Shown: positions 44,227-54,044, counted from the stretch's first letter. The stretch: 64,000 nucleotides of DNA from Verrucomicrobium sp. BvORR034 (GCF_000739635.1 NZ_BATQ01000072.1:1-64000), one strand, 5' to 3'. Notes: generated by a model from the letters alone, not told the origin. Program-made: numbers and translations.

Positions 44227-44538
44227 ATGAAGCCGATGGAAGCTCTGGCCGACCCCACGAGGCGCCGCATTGTCGAGATCCTGTCGGAAGGGGAACTCAC
44301 CGCCGGTGCCATCTGTTCCCACTTTGACATGAGCGCCCCAGCCATCTCCCAACACTTGAAAGTGTTGCGGCAGGCGCAGTTGGTGACCGTACGCGCCGAG
44401 GGACAACGTCGAATCCACGGGCTCGACCCCGCGGGCATCCGCGAGATCGAAATCTGGCTCGCCCATATGAAGCGCTTCTGGAACCGCAGCCTGGACGCTC
44501 TGGAGGAAGAGCTGCTCAAGCCCGAGGATCTCGGTTAA
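44227..44538 (+). CDS. ArsR-family transcriptional regulator (SRPBCC-linked type)
   Basis: 103 residues forming one winged helix. MKPMEALADPTRRRIVEILS starts the fold, the recognition helix is MSAPAISQHLKVLRQAQLV, and the wing is VRAEGQRRIHGLDP. There is no CxC metal-binding motif, so it is not a metal sensor of the ArsR/SmtB type. Such regulators are commonly encoded immediately before SRPBCC proteins, as here (41 to 47 bp gap). It probably binds the palindrome just upstream. Confidence 0.92.
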   Translation: MKPMEALADPTRRRIVEILSEGELTAGAICSHFDMSAPAISQHLKVLRQAQLVTVRAEGQRRIHGLDPAGIREIEIWLAHMKRFWNRSLDALEEELLKPEDLG

Positions 44539-44585
44539 ATTCAATCACATAAATAACGTAATAACATAAACCCCCCTGGATGATT

Positions 44586-45155
44586 ATGAGTGCTACCCCG
44601 CCAAATACACAGTCAGTGAATCAGTCCTACGGCGTCCCTCTAGAACCCGGCACCTTGCGGCTGGAGCGTCTGCTTCCCGGCCCCATCGAGCGCGTCTGGA
44701 GCTACCTGGTGGAACCGGAGAAACGCCGGAAATGGTTCGCGGGCGGCCAGATGGAGCGGCGCGACGGCGGCTACATGGAGCTTCAGTTCCGGCATCGGGA
44801 ACTCAGCCAGCCCGGCGAAGAGGTGCCGGAGAACTATCGGACTACCCAGGATATGGAGCCCGCTCCTGGCAAGGTGATCCGCTGCACGCCGCCAACGCTG
44901 TTGGTGTTCGAGTGGCAGTTCTGTGAGGGGATGTCCGAGGTTACCTTCGAGCTCAGTCCAGAAGGGGAGTCCGTCCGGCTGGTTCTGACGCATCGGCGGC
45001 TCATTCATAAAGAGAACATGGTCTCCGTCGCGGCTGGTTGGCATACCCATGTTGGGCTGCTGATGGATCTGCTGGAGAACCGCGAGCGCGGACCGTTCTG
45101 GCCGGAACACGAGCGACTGATGAAGGAGTATGGCGAGCGGTTGCCAGAGTGCTGA
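44586..45155 (+). CDS. SRPBCC (AHSA1-type) protein
   Basis: 189 residues. LERLLPGPIERVWSYLVEPE opens the START-like fold with the usual beta-hairpin and helix. RRKWFAGGQMERRDGGYMEL, PPTLLVFEWQF and SEVTFELSPEGESVRLVLTH follow in family order, and the long C-terminal helix includes AAGWHTHVGLLMDLLENRE. The fold binds hydrophobic ligands in a cavity; bacterial members paired with ArsR are of unknown function. ATG 44580 (MI-MSATPP) is an alternative start. Confidence 0.92.
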   Translation: MSATPPNTQSVNQSYGVPLEPGTLRLERLLPGPIERVWSYLVEPEKRRKWFAGGQMERRDGGYMELQFRHRELSQPGEEVPENYRTTQDMEPAPGKVIRCTPPTLLVFEWQFCEGMSEVTFELSPEGESVRLVLTHRRLIHKENMVSVAAGWHTHVGLLMDLLENRERGPFWPEHERLMKEYGERLPEC

Positions 45156-45481
45156 GGCGCGCCGCCGGGCAGTTCGTGGCTTTAGGGGGAGCGCAGGCGT
45201 CTCGCTCCCGAAGGCTTTGATGGGGGCGTCAGGAAAGGGGGGACTCCTCGGTGGTTTGTGAAGTGAGCCGCGTAAACGCGGTACTCCAACCCTGTTTGCG
45301 GACACGGAAGGGAGGTGGGATGCCTTGAGTGTTGGAGGAGCATTTCCCGCCGGGGAGCGGGAGGGCGGGTGGTCATGGAGCCCTCTGCCTTGAGGCCAAG
45401 TCTCCCTCATCTCTCCCGAACCATTTCCTGTCACAACCAAATCGCCAGCGACATGAAAACCGCAAATACCCCAACCCCCGC
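45156..45481. other. Intergenic with two hairpins, no gene seen
   Basis: GGGAGCG (45187-45193) pairs with CGCTCCC (45203-45209). CCGCG-TAAA-CGCGG sits at 45268-45281 inside GAGCCGCG...GGTACTCC text that looks like a dispersed element. The DKNYY gene frame could extend upstream through part of this stretch, but that extension has no signal peptide. Confidence 0.5.
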
Positions 45482-46399
45482 ATGTCGCTCCGTTCTCTCA
45501 AACTCCCACTCTTGCGATCCGCTGCCTCCCTGACCGTTACCCTCGCTTCCGCCGTCACCCTGGTGGTCTCTTGTGGCTGTGCCCAGGGCAAGCCCTCGGG
45601 CTTCTCGGCCTCTGGCTATCACGTCCGGGGCAGCAAGGTCTATTACCATGGCGGGTTCGGCATCTCGAGTCCGGTCGAGATCCCGGGGGCCGATGGGGCT
45701 TCGTTCCAGAAGCTGGACGATGTCGAGCCTGCCTCGTTCTACGGTCGGGACAAGGCCACTGTCTATTATTGTGGCAAGCCTATCCCCGGTGCTGACCCCG
45801 CTTCCTTCACCCGCCTGCGCAATACCTACGCGTTGGACGCGAAACAGGTTTACTACCAGGGCTACGCCATCTCCAAGGATCCGGCCAACTTCAAGCTGCT
45901 GGACGAGCTCGCGGGCAAGGACAGCCGCCGCGTCTATTGGTGCGGGCATGTGATTTCCGAAGACGCTCCGAACTTCCGCTACATTGGGCACTCCGGGGCG
46001 GTGGCCTATCACCGGGACCGGCAGCAGGTGCTGGCCAATGGGATCAAGGTGGATGGTGCCGATCCGGCCACCTTTCGGCTGCTGAGCCATGCCTACAGCC
46101 GGGATGCCCGCCGGGTCTATCAGCTCACCAAGTCCGTACCCGGTGCAGATGCCAACACCTTCCAGGTAATGACCCGCTGGTACACCCGTGATGCCCGGCA
46201 GGTCTTCTGGGATGGCAAGCTCATCGCTGGAGCCAATCCGGACACCTTTGTCATTCTCAATGAAGACAGCCATTGCAGCCATGACGGCGTGCGGGCCTAC
46301 CATTGGAACAACGTCATCCCCGGCGTGAACCCCGCTTCCTTCCCAGTCGGTAAGAAATGCCGGTCCTGCTGGGAGAACCGGATTCTGTTTGAGGAGTGA
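45482..46399 (+). CDS. DKNYY-repeat lipoprotein
   Basis: 305 residues. The signal peptide has lipobox LVVSC (Cys near residue 31). The mature part consists of about seven DKNYY-type units, each with a D-x-x-x-V-Y-Y-x-G motif followed by PGADPASF-x-x-L, for example DKATVYYCGKPIPGADPASF and DAKQVYYQGYAISKDPANF. DKNYY domains occur in secreted and lipid-anchored proteins of Bacteroidetes and Fusobacteria without an assigned role. ATG 45482 is the only start that gives a signal peptide. A stop-proximal hairpin repeat starts two bases after the stop. Confidence 0.88.
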   Translation: MSLRSLKLPLLRSAASLTVTLASAVTLVVSCGCAQGKPSGFSASGYHVRGSKVYYHGGFGISSPVEIPGADGASFQKLDDVEPASFYGRDKATVYYCGKPIPGADPASFTRLRNTYALDAKQVYYQGYAISKDPANFKLLDELAGKDSRRVYWCGHVISEDAPNFRYIGHSGAVAYHRDRQQVLANGIKVDGADPATFRLLSHAYSRDARRVYQLTKSVPGADANTFQVMTRWYTRDARQVFWDGKLIAGANPDTFVILNEDSHCSHDGVRAYHWNNVIPGVNPASFPVGKKCRSCWENRILFEE

Positions 46400-46401
46400 G
46401 A

Positions 46402-46440
46402 CCCGCTGCGCGGGAGACAGAAGACTGGAAGACAAAAGAC
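46402..46440 (+). repeat. 39-bp stop-proximal repeat (copy after the DKNYY gene)
   Basis: CCCGC-TGC-GCGGG hairpin followed by AGACAGAAGACTGGAAGAC and further AAGAC units. It begins 2 bases after the stop codon, as at 38043. The third copy (23261-23299) is 8 bases beyond a stop. Confidence 0.8.
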
Positions 46441-46520
46441 ATAAGACCTGAGCTGGCTCGGGCTTGTGTGTGCCCGGTGTGGTCCATTGCAGAGGACGTG
46501 CGACTGAGCGGGGCTAGGAA

Positions 46521-46587
46521 CCCCCGCCTCCTGTAAAGCAGGAACAAACGTCAAGGTGACATGGCCGCGGAGTAAAGGAGGCGGGGG
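46521..46587. repeat. 67-bp element with perfect 12-bp inverted ends between convergent genes
   Basis: CCCCCGCCTCCT (46521-46532) is exactly complementary to AGGAGGCGGGGG (46576-46587). Inside, GTCA-AGG-TGAC forms a small hairpin. It lies between the convergent DKNYY and phoU genes, so it could end both transcripts, or it may be another dispersed palindrome. Confidence 0.65.
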
Positions 46588-46682
46588 CTCGGGCCCCGCG
46601 ATCTGTGGGGTGGGCGGAGCGGGGAGAGGATCGAGGGGCGATTGGTGAGTGAACTGCGTTGGGGTATCCAACGTCAGTCCAC

Positions 46683-47375
46683 TTACTCAACGTCCTGTCG
46701 GCGCACCGCCACGAACTCGGGATTGAAGGCGAACTGCGTGTCGGTGCCGATGTCGCGGCTGGTGCCGACGATCTGCTCCAGCAGCTTGGAGATGTGGACC
46801 AGCTCCATGCAGGCGTTGATGGCCTGGTCCAGCTCGTAGGGCATGCGGGCGGCCACGGTATCGCCGTACTCCTGGGCGCGGCGGATGAGGCCGGCGTGGG
46901 CGATTTCCAGAAAGTTCGGGGACAGGGCTTGATGAGTGACAAAGGCCTCCACCACCTGGTGATGAAACTTGCAGCAATCCGTGAAGAGGGCGGCCAGGGC
47001 GGGCATCTGGGGGATGGGCTCCCAGTCCAGCAGCTTGCGGGCGCGACGAGCAATGCTGACGGCATGATCCGCGATCCGTTCCAGGTTCACGCTGATTTTG
47101 ATGGTGGCCACGACGACCCGCAAATCGAGAGCGACGGGTTGGAAGCGCAGGATCACCCGCATGGCCTCGGCGCTCAGCTCGCGCTCCAGGGTGTCGATTT
47201 CGTCATCATCGGCGATGGCGCGATTGCAGCGTTCCGCATCCCTCTGAAACAGCCCCGCCTGGGCATTGGCCAGACTGCGCTCCGTGAGAGCAGACATCAT
47301 CAGGACGTTGTCCCGCAGGGTGCCGAGGTCCCGATTAAACTGGCTGGAAATGTGTCCTTGGGAGGGATCGATCAT
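46683..47375 (-). CDS. phoU: Phosphate signalling regulator PhoU
   Basis: 230 residues in two three-helix bundles, the usual PhoU plan. SSQFNRDLGTLRDNVLMMSA starts the first bundle. DDDEIDTLERELSAEAMRVI and ALDLRVVVATIKISVNLERI with ADHAVSIARRARKL carry the metal-binding E/D-x-x-x-D-type motifs that repeat in the second. PhoU links the Pst transporter to PhoR/PhoB control. No pst or pho gene is adjacent, so this copy stands alone. ATG 47375 starts MIDPSQGHIS. Confidence 0.95.
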   Translation of the reverse strand: MIDPSQGHISSQFNRDLGTLRDNVLMMSALTERSLANAQAGLFQRDAERCNRAIADDDEIDTLERELSAEAMRVILRFQPVALDLRVVVATIKISVNLERIADHAVSIARRARKLLDWEPIPQMPALAALFTDCCKFHHQVVEAFVTHQALSPNFLEIAHAGLIRRAQEYGDTVAARMPYELDQAINACMELVHISKLLEQIVGTSRDIGTDTQFAFNPEFVAVRRQDVE

Positions 47376-47694
47376 GTCACCGAACGGTGGGGATTGGGGG
47401 GAAGCGGATGCCTGTGGAGACCGGTGTCCGTACTCGCCCCGCTGACGACTGAACCCAACCTCACCAGCCTGTCACTGTGGGGCACCTTGCCTGAGTCCAA
47501 AGTGGACTTTTCGTCACATTCGACCCGTCAGCACGAAGTCGTCGAATTCACTGTCCCGGGTCCCTTCGCGAATCTTCTCGCAGGATCAGGCTATTTTCCA
47601 AGATTGCCACGATTTCTCCGTCAGGCCTAGTATGAACGCACTGCGGCGTTTTCGCCGTCTGGTGCCCCGTTTTCGCACTTCCCCCTGCTCGCTC

Positions 47695-50600
47695 ATGAAA
47701 CGCTCTTTCCTGAAACTCCCCTGGTTCGCCACGCTCGCGGCACTCGTGCCGGTGGTGGTGTGGTACTCAGCCTTTTCTCTAGACCTGCTGGGTCAGGGGG
47801 CTGGCGGCAAAAGTGATGGCGACCAGGCCAAGCTGCTGGTGCGGGCCGAGAAACTGCTGAGTGAGGGCAATGGGGCGGAGGCGATGAAGCTGCTCCAGCC
47901 TCTGTTGGACAAGCCCCTCCAGGAATCCGGTGCGACCGATCAACAGGTGCGCAAAGGTCTCGAGCTGGCGTTTTCGGCCCAGCAGGGGCTGGGCACGGCG
48001 GGCACCGGGCTGGATGCGCTGCTGGAAGGCGTGCAAAAGGCTCATCCCCAGAACTGGAGAGTACTGACCCTTTCCGCCAGCATCCTGGAGCGCAGCGCTC
48101 ATCAAGGCAGTGTGACAGATGGCAAGTACCAGCGGCAGAACTGGACAGGCAAGAGAGCTGACAGCACAGATCGCGACCGGGTGCAGGGGCTCGTCTGGTT
48201 GCGCAAGGCTTCCACCCTGGCCTTGCAGGATGCAGGTGCCACGGCAGCGGAGCGGGTAAACGTGCTTTTGACGGAGGCCAATGGGCTCCTCTCCGGCAAG
48301 GCCCCCTGGGAACTCCAGAGCCTGACTGACCTGGAGAAACTGCCAGAGGTGGAGATCAATGAAGGTGGACGAGGCCAGATGATGTGGCCAGGCCGAGGTC
48401 GGGGGCCGTGGGGGAATCCGGCAGACGACACTGGCTATCCCGTGGACGCTGCCGGCAATCCGGTTTATTTCAAAATCCCCGCCTCCTGGGAAACTGCCGC
48501 CAGTGACGGGGAGCGCTGGCGTTATCTCCTGAAGCTGGCTGCGGAAACGGATCCGGCCTCCGCCCATCTGGCGATGTTTGCCTTTGTGACTGAAATCCAA
48601 GGCTGGCTGGATGTGGATACCCTGCAGCGGACCGCCATCTGGCCGCTGATCGTGAAAAGGAGTGAACAGGACGGCAAGGAAGAGGGCAATCTGCGCCAAG
48701 GTATTGTCGATCTCCCCACGCTCAAACCCGAGGAGACCATCACCCGGCTGGCGACCGGGATCCGCCGGCACACACTTCCTGAAGACTACCGCTTCATCCC
48801 GATCCTGCGGGAGCTTGGAACGGGCGGCACCGCGAGCGCCCCGCAGGCCTTGATGCAACTCGGATACATCCACGAGAACCGCCAGCAGCGCGACTTGGCC
48901 GCGGCAGTGTGGAAAGAGGTCATCGAGCGACATGGCAAAGACCCGCAGGTCAAGGAAGTGGCTGAAGGGCGGCTCCGCCAGATTGAGGGCCATCTGGGCA
49001 AGCTTGAAGGCAAGGACACCCTGCCGGCGGGTCAGAAGGCCACCGTGGATCTTGTCTTTCGCAATGCCAAACAGGTGAAGCTCACGGCCAGACCCGTGAA
49101 GGTGGACGCCCTGCTCGATACCCTGCAGGCGGAGTACAAGGCGCGGGCCAATGGGAAAAAGGAACGGGAACAGAGCCAGTGGACGTGGCTGAATCAGGCC
49201 TTTGGCACCCTGCTCTCGGGATCTGTGCCGGTCCGCCAGTCGGAAGTGGAGAAGTACCTGGGCGAGCCTGCCGCCACCTGGGAGGTGGCCCTGGAACCCC
49301 GGGCGAAGCATGCCGACCGGCGTATCACTTTGGAGACGCCGCTGAGCCGGGCGGGTGTCTATTTCCTCGAAGCCACGTTTGAGGGCGGCGGTGTGGCCCA
49401 CTGTATGGTGGAGCTCGCGGATCTGGTGGTGCTGACCAAGCCCGTGCTCAATGGGGCCGGGGCTCATGGCTTTGTGCTGGATGCAACCACAGGACGCCCG
49501 GTCTCAAAGGCCAAGGTGCTGGCCTTCGGATATCGCCACGAGTACCGCAGTGAAGGCAACCGTTCCAAGGAGTACTGGTTCACGCGCGAACAACGCTTCA
49601 CCAGCGGTGCGGAGGGGAACTTCCCAATCAATATGGATGAGGAGAACCGCTACAACTGGCTCTTGAGGGTGGAGTCTCCAGACGGCGGCTTGGCGGTGGT
49701 GGGCTTCAACCCGTTCTACCGGCACTACATGGGCCAGAACCCCGATGGCCAGCAGCTCAAGCTCTACATCACCACGGATCGCCCCGCCTATCGTCCCGGA
49801 CAAAAAGTCTATCTGGCAGGCTGGGCCCGCCGGGCGACCTATGAAGAGGGCAAGAACGGCAATGAATTCGCCAACCAGCGTTTTGTAGTTCGCATCAATG
49901 ATCCCCGTGGGGAGAAGCTGCTGGAGCAGCATGTGGTCGCAGATGCGAATGGTGCCATGAGCCTGGACCTTTCCCTGGCCGATACTGCCGGGTTGGGTCG
50001 CTACTCAGTGAGCTTCAGCAACCACACCCAGCTCGCGGGGCATGCCTTCTTCCAGGTGGAGGAGTACAAGAAGCCCGAGTTCGAGGTCAAAGTGAAAACG
50101 CCGGAGAAGCCGGTGCAACTGGGCGAGCCTTTCACGGCCACGGTGGAGGCCAAGTACTACTTCGGCGGGGCGGTGAGCGAGGCCAAGGTGCACTACAAGG
50201 TGGAGCGCGTGCGTCATGATGCCTCCTGGTTCCCCGTGACCCCCTGGGACTGGCTCTACGGCCCCGGCTACTGGTGGCGGAACAATGACTACGCCTGGCT
50301 CCCCGGCTACACCAGCTGCATCCGCATCTGGCCACCCTGGTGGGGTGTGCGGTCAGATCCGCCGGAAGTCGTGGCCGAGGCCACGGTGGACATCGGCCCG
50401 GATGGCACGGTGAAGATCCCTATCGAAACCGCTCTGGCCAAGGAGCTGCACGGTGACCAGGATCACAAGTACAACATCACTGCAGAGGTGACGGACTCAT
50501 CCCGTCGCATGATCTCCGGCTCCGGCTCTGTGGTGGCCCCGCGCCAGCCTTATCAGGTGTATGTATGGACGCATCGCGGGTTCTATGAAGCCGGCACGGA

Positions 50601-53600
50601 GGCCCGTGTCTCGGTGCAAGCCCGCACGCCGGATGGCAGTCCCGTGAATGGCAAGGCGGTGTTGAAGGTTCTGGCTGTCACGTACGAACCGGGCGGCGCG
50701 CCGGTGGAGACTGAGAAGTCACGGTTCGAGCTGGTGGCTCGCGATGGCAACCCGGCTGTGCAGGTGCTGCAATTCCCCCAGACCGGGCACTATCGCCTGG
50801 CGGTGGAGTTTGATGACGGCGCAGGGCACAAAGTGGAAGGCACGGCGCACACCACGGTGCGAGGAAAGGACTTTGACGGCAAGGACTTCCGCTTCCCGGA
50901 TCTGGAGGTGGTGTCGGAGAAGGCGGAGTATGCGCCCGGCGAAGACGCCTCCTTTGTGGTGAACATTGCCCAGGAGGGCGGCAGCATCCTGGTGTTCGAG
51001 CGTCCTCAGAATGGCGGTTATCCCAAGCCCCGCGTGGTGACGCTGGCCCAGGGCAAGTCCACCCGCATCACCCTGCCCGTCGGTACGAATGACCAGCCCA
51101 ACTTCTTCCTGGAGGTGGTGACGGTTCATGGAGCCAAGATCCACACCCAGGTGGTGCAGGTGCCGGTGCCGCCCAGCAAGCGGATTGCCGAGGTGAAGCT
51201 CACGCCCTCCCAGGAGACTTATAAACCACAGGCCGATGGCACAGTGCAGATCCAGGTGAAACACCCCGATGGCACGCCGGTGCAGGGGCCGGTCATCCTA
51301 ACTGGCTATGACAAGGCGCTCGAGTACATCTCTGGCGGGAGCAACGTGCCCAACGTGAGGGACTTCTTCTGGGGTTGGAAGCGGAATCACTTTATGATAG
51401 GAGTGAGCTCCCTGAACACAGTGAACTCTCAGATTTCACTGCCAGGGCTGAACTGGGAGGCGGTGGGAGTGTTCGGGAACCGCTACCTTGGCATGAGCAC
51501 GCGGATGAACTTTGCCATTGGAGGGAGCGGAGGCGGGTTTGGATACAAGAATGAGTTCAAGCGGAATGGCCGGGTGGACTATGACATGGCCGGCCTCCCC
51601 GCTCCGGCCTCAGCGCCCATGACAGCGGCTGCCGCGCCCATGGAGGCTGCCAAGTCCAAGGCGATCGCCGCGGACTCGATTGATGGTCTGCTGGCTTCCA
51701 ATCAATCGGTGGCAGGAGCAGAAGAGGCCACGCCGATGATCCGGCAGGACTTTGCCGATCTACTGGTGTGGAATGCCGCGGCGACCACGGACGCTCAGGG
51801 CAAGGTCACGCTGCCGGTGCACTTCCCTGACGATCTCACCACCTGGAAGCTTCGGGCCTGGGTCCTCGGGCCCAATACGGAGGTGGGCGAGGCTTCGGTG
51901 GAGGTGATCAGTCGCAAGGACCTGCTGGTGCGCATGCAGGCCCCGCGTTTCTTTGTGGAGCGGGATGAGGTGGTGCTCTCTGGCATCGTTCACAATGATC
52001 TGAAGGAGAAGCAGAACGTGCGTGCGGTCCTCGAACTGGATGGCAAGACGCTTGCGCCGCTGGAGGGGCAGGCCACCGAGCAACGGTTTGAGATTGCCCC
52101 CGGTGGCGAGCACCGGTTTGACTGGCGCGTCAAGGTGATCGCCGAAGGCGAAGCGACTGTCCGCATGAAGGCGCTGGCTGCCGGTGAGAGCGATGCGGTG
52201 GAGAAGAAGTTTCCCGTCTATGTGCACGGCATGTTGCGGCAGGACGCCTGGAGCCTGGCCATTCGCCCGGATCAGGGGCAGGGGACCATTGCCTTTGAAG
52301 TGCCGGACAAGCGTCGCCCCGCCCAGACACGGTTCGAGGTACGCTATAGCCCCAGCCTGGCAGCCGCCATGGTGGATGCACTGCCTTTCCTGGTGAGCTA
52401 TCCGCATGGTTGCACGGAGCAGACGTTGAATCGGTTTGTACCCACGGTGATCACCCAGAAGGTGCTGCTGGATCTTGGCCTGGATCTCAAAGCCATCCGG
52501 GACAAGGGCGTGAACCTGAATGCCCAGGAACTGGGCGATCCCGTCAAACGCGCCCAGCAGTGGCGGCGCTATCGCAAGAACGACCAGGATCCGGTCTTCG
52601 ACGAGAAAGTCGTCAAGAAGATGGCCGCGGCTGGCATTGACCGGCTCGAGTCCATGCAGGCCAACGACGGCGGGTGGGGATGGTGGCCGGGCGCCGCTCA
52701 AGGCTCCTCGCACCTCACCGCCCAGGTGGTGGATGGCTTGCTCCAGGCCCGTGCCGCGGGAGCAGATGTGCCCGCTGGCATGCTGAGCCGGGGTCTGGAC
52801 TGGCTATCCCGTCATGAGGAGGAGGAACTGCGCCGCCTGAACCTGCCAGAGAAGGCTCAGGATCACAAAACCCAGGCGGACAATGAAGACGCCCTCGTGC
52901 ACGCCGCCCTGGTTGCCGGGGAGCGCGGAAATAGAGGCATGCGCACCCACCTCTACAACGACCGCCTCAAGCTTTCGAAATCGATGCAGGCCCTCGTGGG
53001 GCTGGCCTGCGCCACCGTCAAGGAGACGGAGCGCCGGGACATGATCACCCGCAACCTGGAGCAGTTCCAAAAGCAGGATGAGGAGAACCAGACCGCATGG
53101 CTGGACTTCGGCAACGACCAGCGCTGGTGGTACTGGTATGACGACGAGACCGAAACCCTCGCCGCTTACCTGAAGCTACGGCTTATTAAGGACGGCAGGG
53201 ATCCGGTGGCCTCCCGTCTGGTGAAGTACCTGCTGAACAACCGCAAGCACGGGAACTACTGGAAGAGCACCCGCGACACGGCCGCTGCCATCAGCGCCCT
53301 GGCCATGTACATCAAGGCCTCCGGTGAAACCGCCCCGGACCTGATGGTGGAGTTGTGGCTGGATGGCAAGAAAGTCAAAGAGGCTCCCATCAACAAGGAG
53401 AACCTCTTCTCCTTCGACCACGCCTTTGTGATCGAAGGCGAGGCACTCACCGCTGGCAAACACCAGCTGGAGATCCGTCGTAAAGGAGCCGGGCCATTGT
53501 ACGCGAATGCTTACCTCGCCTGTTTCACCCTGGAAGACCACCTCCGGGCGGCTGGCCTGGAGGTAAAGGTGCAGCGGAACCTCTACAAGCTGGTGCCGGA

Positions 53601-54033
53601 GAAAACGCAGGACCTTGTGTCCGGTGCCCATGGCCAGGCCCTGAAACAGCAAGGGTCGCGTTATCGCCGCGAACCCCTGGGACCGGAGGCCACGGTGAAG
53701 AGCGGTGACCTGCTGGAGGTGGAACTCATCACGGAAAGCAAGAACGACTACGAATACCTCATGCTGGAGGACTTCAAGCCCGCCGGATGTGAAGCCGTGG
53801 ATCTACAGAGCGGGTATGTCTGGAGCCAGGGGCTCAATACGTATCGTGAGTTCCGCGATGAAAAGGTGACGCACTACCTGGAGAGGTTGCCTCGCGGGAA
53901 GCAGTCTTTGACCTATCGTCTCCGTGCCGAGATCCCTGGGAAATTCAGCGCGTTGCCCAGCGTGATCGAGGGGATGTATGCGCCGGAGCTGAAGGGGAAT
54001 GCCGAGGAGCGTAGTGTGTCGATTGGCGAGTGA
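47695..54033 (+). CDS. Large bacterial alpha-2-macroglobulin (thioester type), second copy
   Basis: 2,112 residues. A single N-terminal membrane segment (FATLAALVPVVVWYSAFSL) is followed by a helical, TPR-like region (~40-450) absent from the first copy. Macroglobulin domains follow: VVLTKPVLNGAGAHGFVLDA, then LYITTDRPAYRPGQKVYLAG (MG2 type). The core has FADLLVWNAAATTDAQGK, and the thioester is SYPHGCTEQTLN (C1573, Q1576). The TED helices and a C-terminal receptor-binding-like domain (QSLTYRLRAEIPGKFSALPS) close the protein. No PBP gene adjoins it. A start at ATG 47632 would add 21 residues before the hydrophobic segment. The stop is followed by 138-bp repeats. Confidence 0.94.
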   Translation: MKRSFLKLPWFATLAALVPVVVWYSAFSLDLLGQGAGGKSDGDQAKLLVRAEKLLSEGNGAEAMKLLQPLLDKPLQESGATDQQVRKGLELAFSAQQGLGTAGTGLDALLEGVQKAHPQNWRVLTLSASILERSAHQGSVTDGKYQRQNWTGKRADSTDRDRVQGLVWLRKASTLALQDAGATAAERVNVLLTEANGLLSGKAPWELQSLTDLEKLPEVEINEGGRGQMMWPGRGRGPWGNPADDTGYPVDAAGNPVYFKIPASWETAASDGERWRYLLKLAAETDPASAHLAMFAFVTEIQGWLDVDTLQRTAIWPLIVKRSEQDGKEEGNLRQGIVDLPTLKPEETITRLATGIRRHTLPEDYRFIPILRELGTGGTASAPQALMQLGYIHENRQQRDLAAAVWKEVIERHGKDPQVKEVAEGRLRQIEGHLGKLEGKDTLPAGQKATVDLVFRNAKQVKLTARPVKVDALLDTLQAEYKARANGKKEREQSQWTWLNQAFGTLLSGSVPVRQSEVEKYLGEPAATWEVALEPRAKHADRRITLETPLSRAGVYFLEATFEGGGVAHCMVELADLVVLTKPVLNGAGAHGFVLDATTGRPVSKAKVLAFGYRHEYRSEGNRSKEYWFTREQRFTSGAEGNFPINMDEENRYNWLLRVESPDGGLAVVGFNPFYRHYMGQNPDGQQLKLYITTDRPAYRPGQKVYLAGWARRATYEEGKNGNEFANQRFVVRINDPRGEKLLEQHVVADANGAMSLDLSLADTAGLGRYSVSFSNHTQLAGHAFFQVEEYKKPEFEVKVKTPEKPVQLGEPFTATVEAKYYFGGAVSEAKVHYKVERVRHDASWFPVTPWDWLYGPGYWWRNNDYAWLPGYTSCIRIWPPWWGVRSDPPEVVAEATVDIGPDGTVKIPIETALAKELHGDQDHKYNITAEVTDSSRRMISGSGSVVAPRQPYQVYVWTHRGFYEAGTEARVSVQARTPDGSPVNGKAVLKVLAVTYEPGGAPVETEKSRFELVARDGNPAVQVLQFPQTGHYRLAVEFDDGAGHKVEGTAHTTVRGKDFDGKDFRFPDLEVVSEKAEYAPGEDASFVVNIAQEGGSILVFERPQNGGYPKPRVVTLAQGKSTRITLPVGTNDQPNFFLEVVTVHGAKIHTQVVQVPVPPSKRIAEVKLTPSQETYKPQADGTVQIQVKHPDGTPVQGPVILTGYDKALEYISGGSNVPNVRDFFWGWKRNHFMIGVSSLNTVNSQISLPGLNWEAVGVFGNRYLGMSTRMNFAIGGSGGGFGYKNEFKRNGRVDYDMAGLPAPASAPMTAAAAPMEAAKSKAIAADSIDGLLASNQSVAGAEEATPMIRQDFADLLVWNAAATTDAQGKVTLPVHFPDDLTTWKLRAWVLGPNTEVGEASVEVISRKDLLVRMQAPRFFVERDEVVLSGIVHNDLKEKQNVRAVLELDGKTLAPLEGQATEQRFEIAPGGEHRFDWRVKVIAEGEATVRMKALAAGESDAVEKKFPVYVHGMLRQDAWSLAIRPDQGQGTIAFEVPDKRRPAQTRFEVRYSPSLAAAMVDALPFLVSYPHGCTEQTLNRFVPTVITQKVLLDLGLDLKAIRDKGVNLNAQELGDPVKRAQQWRRYRKNDQDPVFDEKVVKKMAAAGIDRLESMQANDGGWGWWPGAAQGSSHLTAQVVDGLLQARAAGADVPAGMLSRGLDWLSRHEEEELRRLNLPEKAQDHKTQADNEDALVHAALVAGERGNRGMRTHLYNDRLKLSKSMQALVGLACATVKETERRDMITRNLEQFQKQDEENQTAWLDFGNDQRWWYWYDDETETLAAYLKLRLIKDGRDPVASRLVKYLLNNRKHGNYWKSTRDTAAAISALAMYIKASGETAPDLMVELWLDGKKVKEAPINKENLFSFDHAFVIEGEALTAGKHQLEIRRKGAGPLYANAYLACFTLEDHLRAAGLEVKVQRNLYKLVPEKTQDLVSGAHGQALKQQGSRYRREPLGPEATVKSGDLLEVELITESKNDYEYLMLEDFKPAGCEAVDLQSGYVWSQGLNTYREFRDEKVTHYLERLPRGKQSLTYRLRAEIPGKFSALPSVIEGMYAPELKGNAEERSVSIGE

Positions 54034-54044
54034 GGCTGTCGGAA

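Noticed and set aside
44227-44538. Metal-sensing ArsR/SmtB regulator
   Set aside because: No CxC or other metal-ligand motif is seen, and the partner gene is an SRPBCC protein rather than a transporter or reductase.
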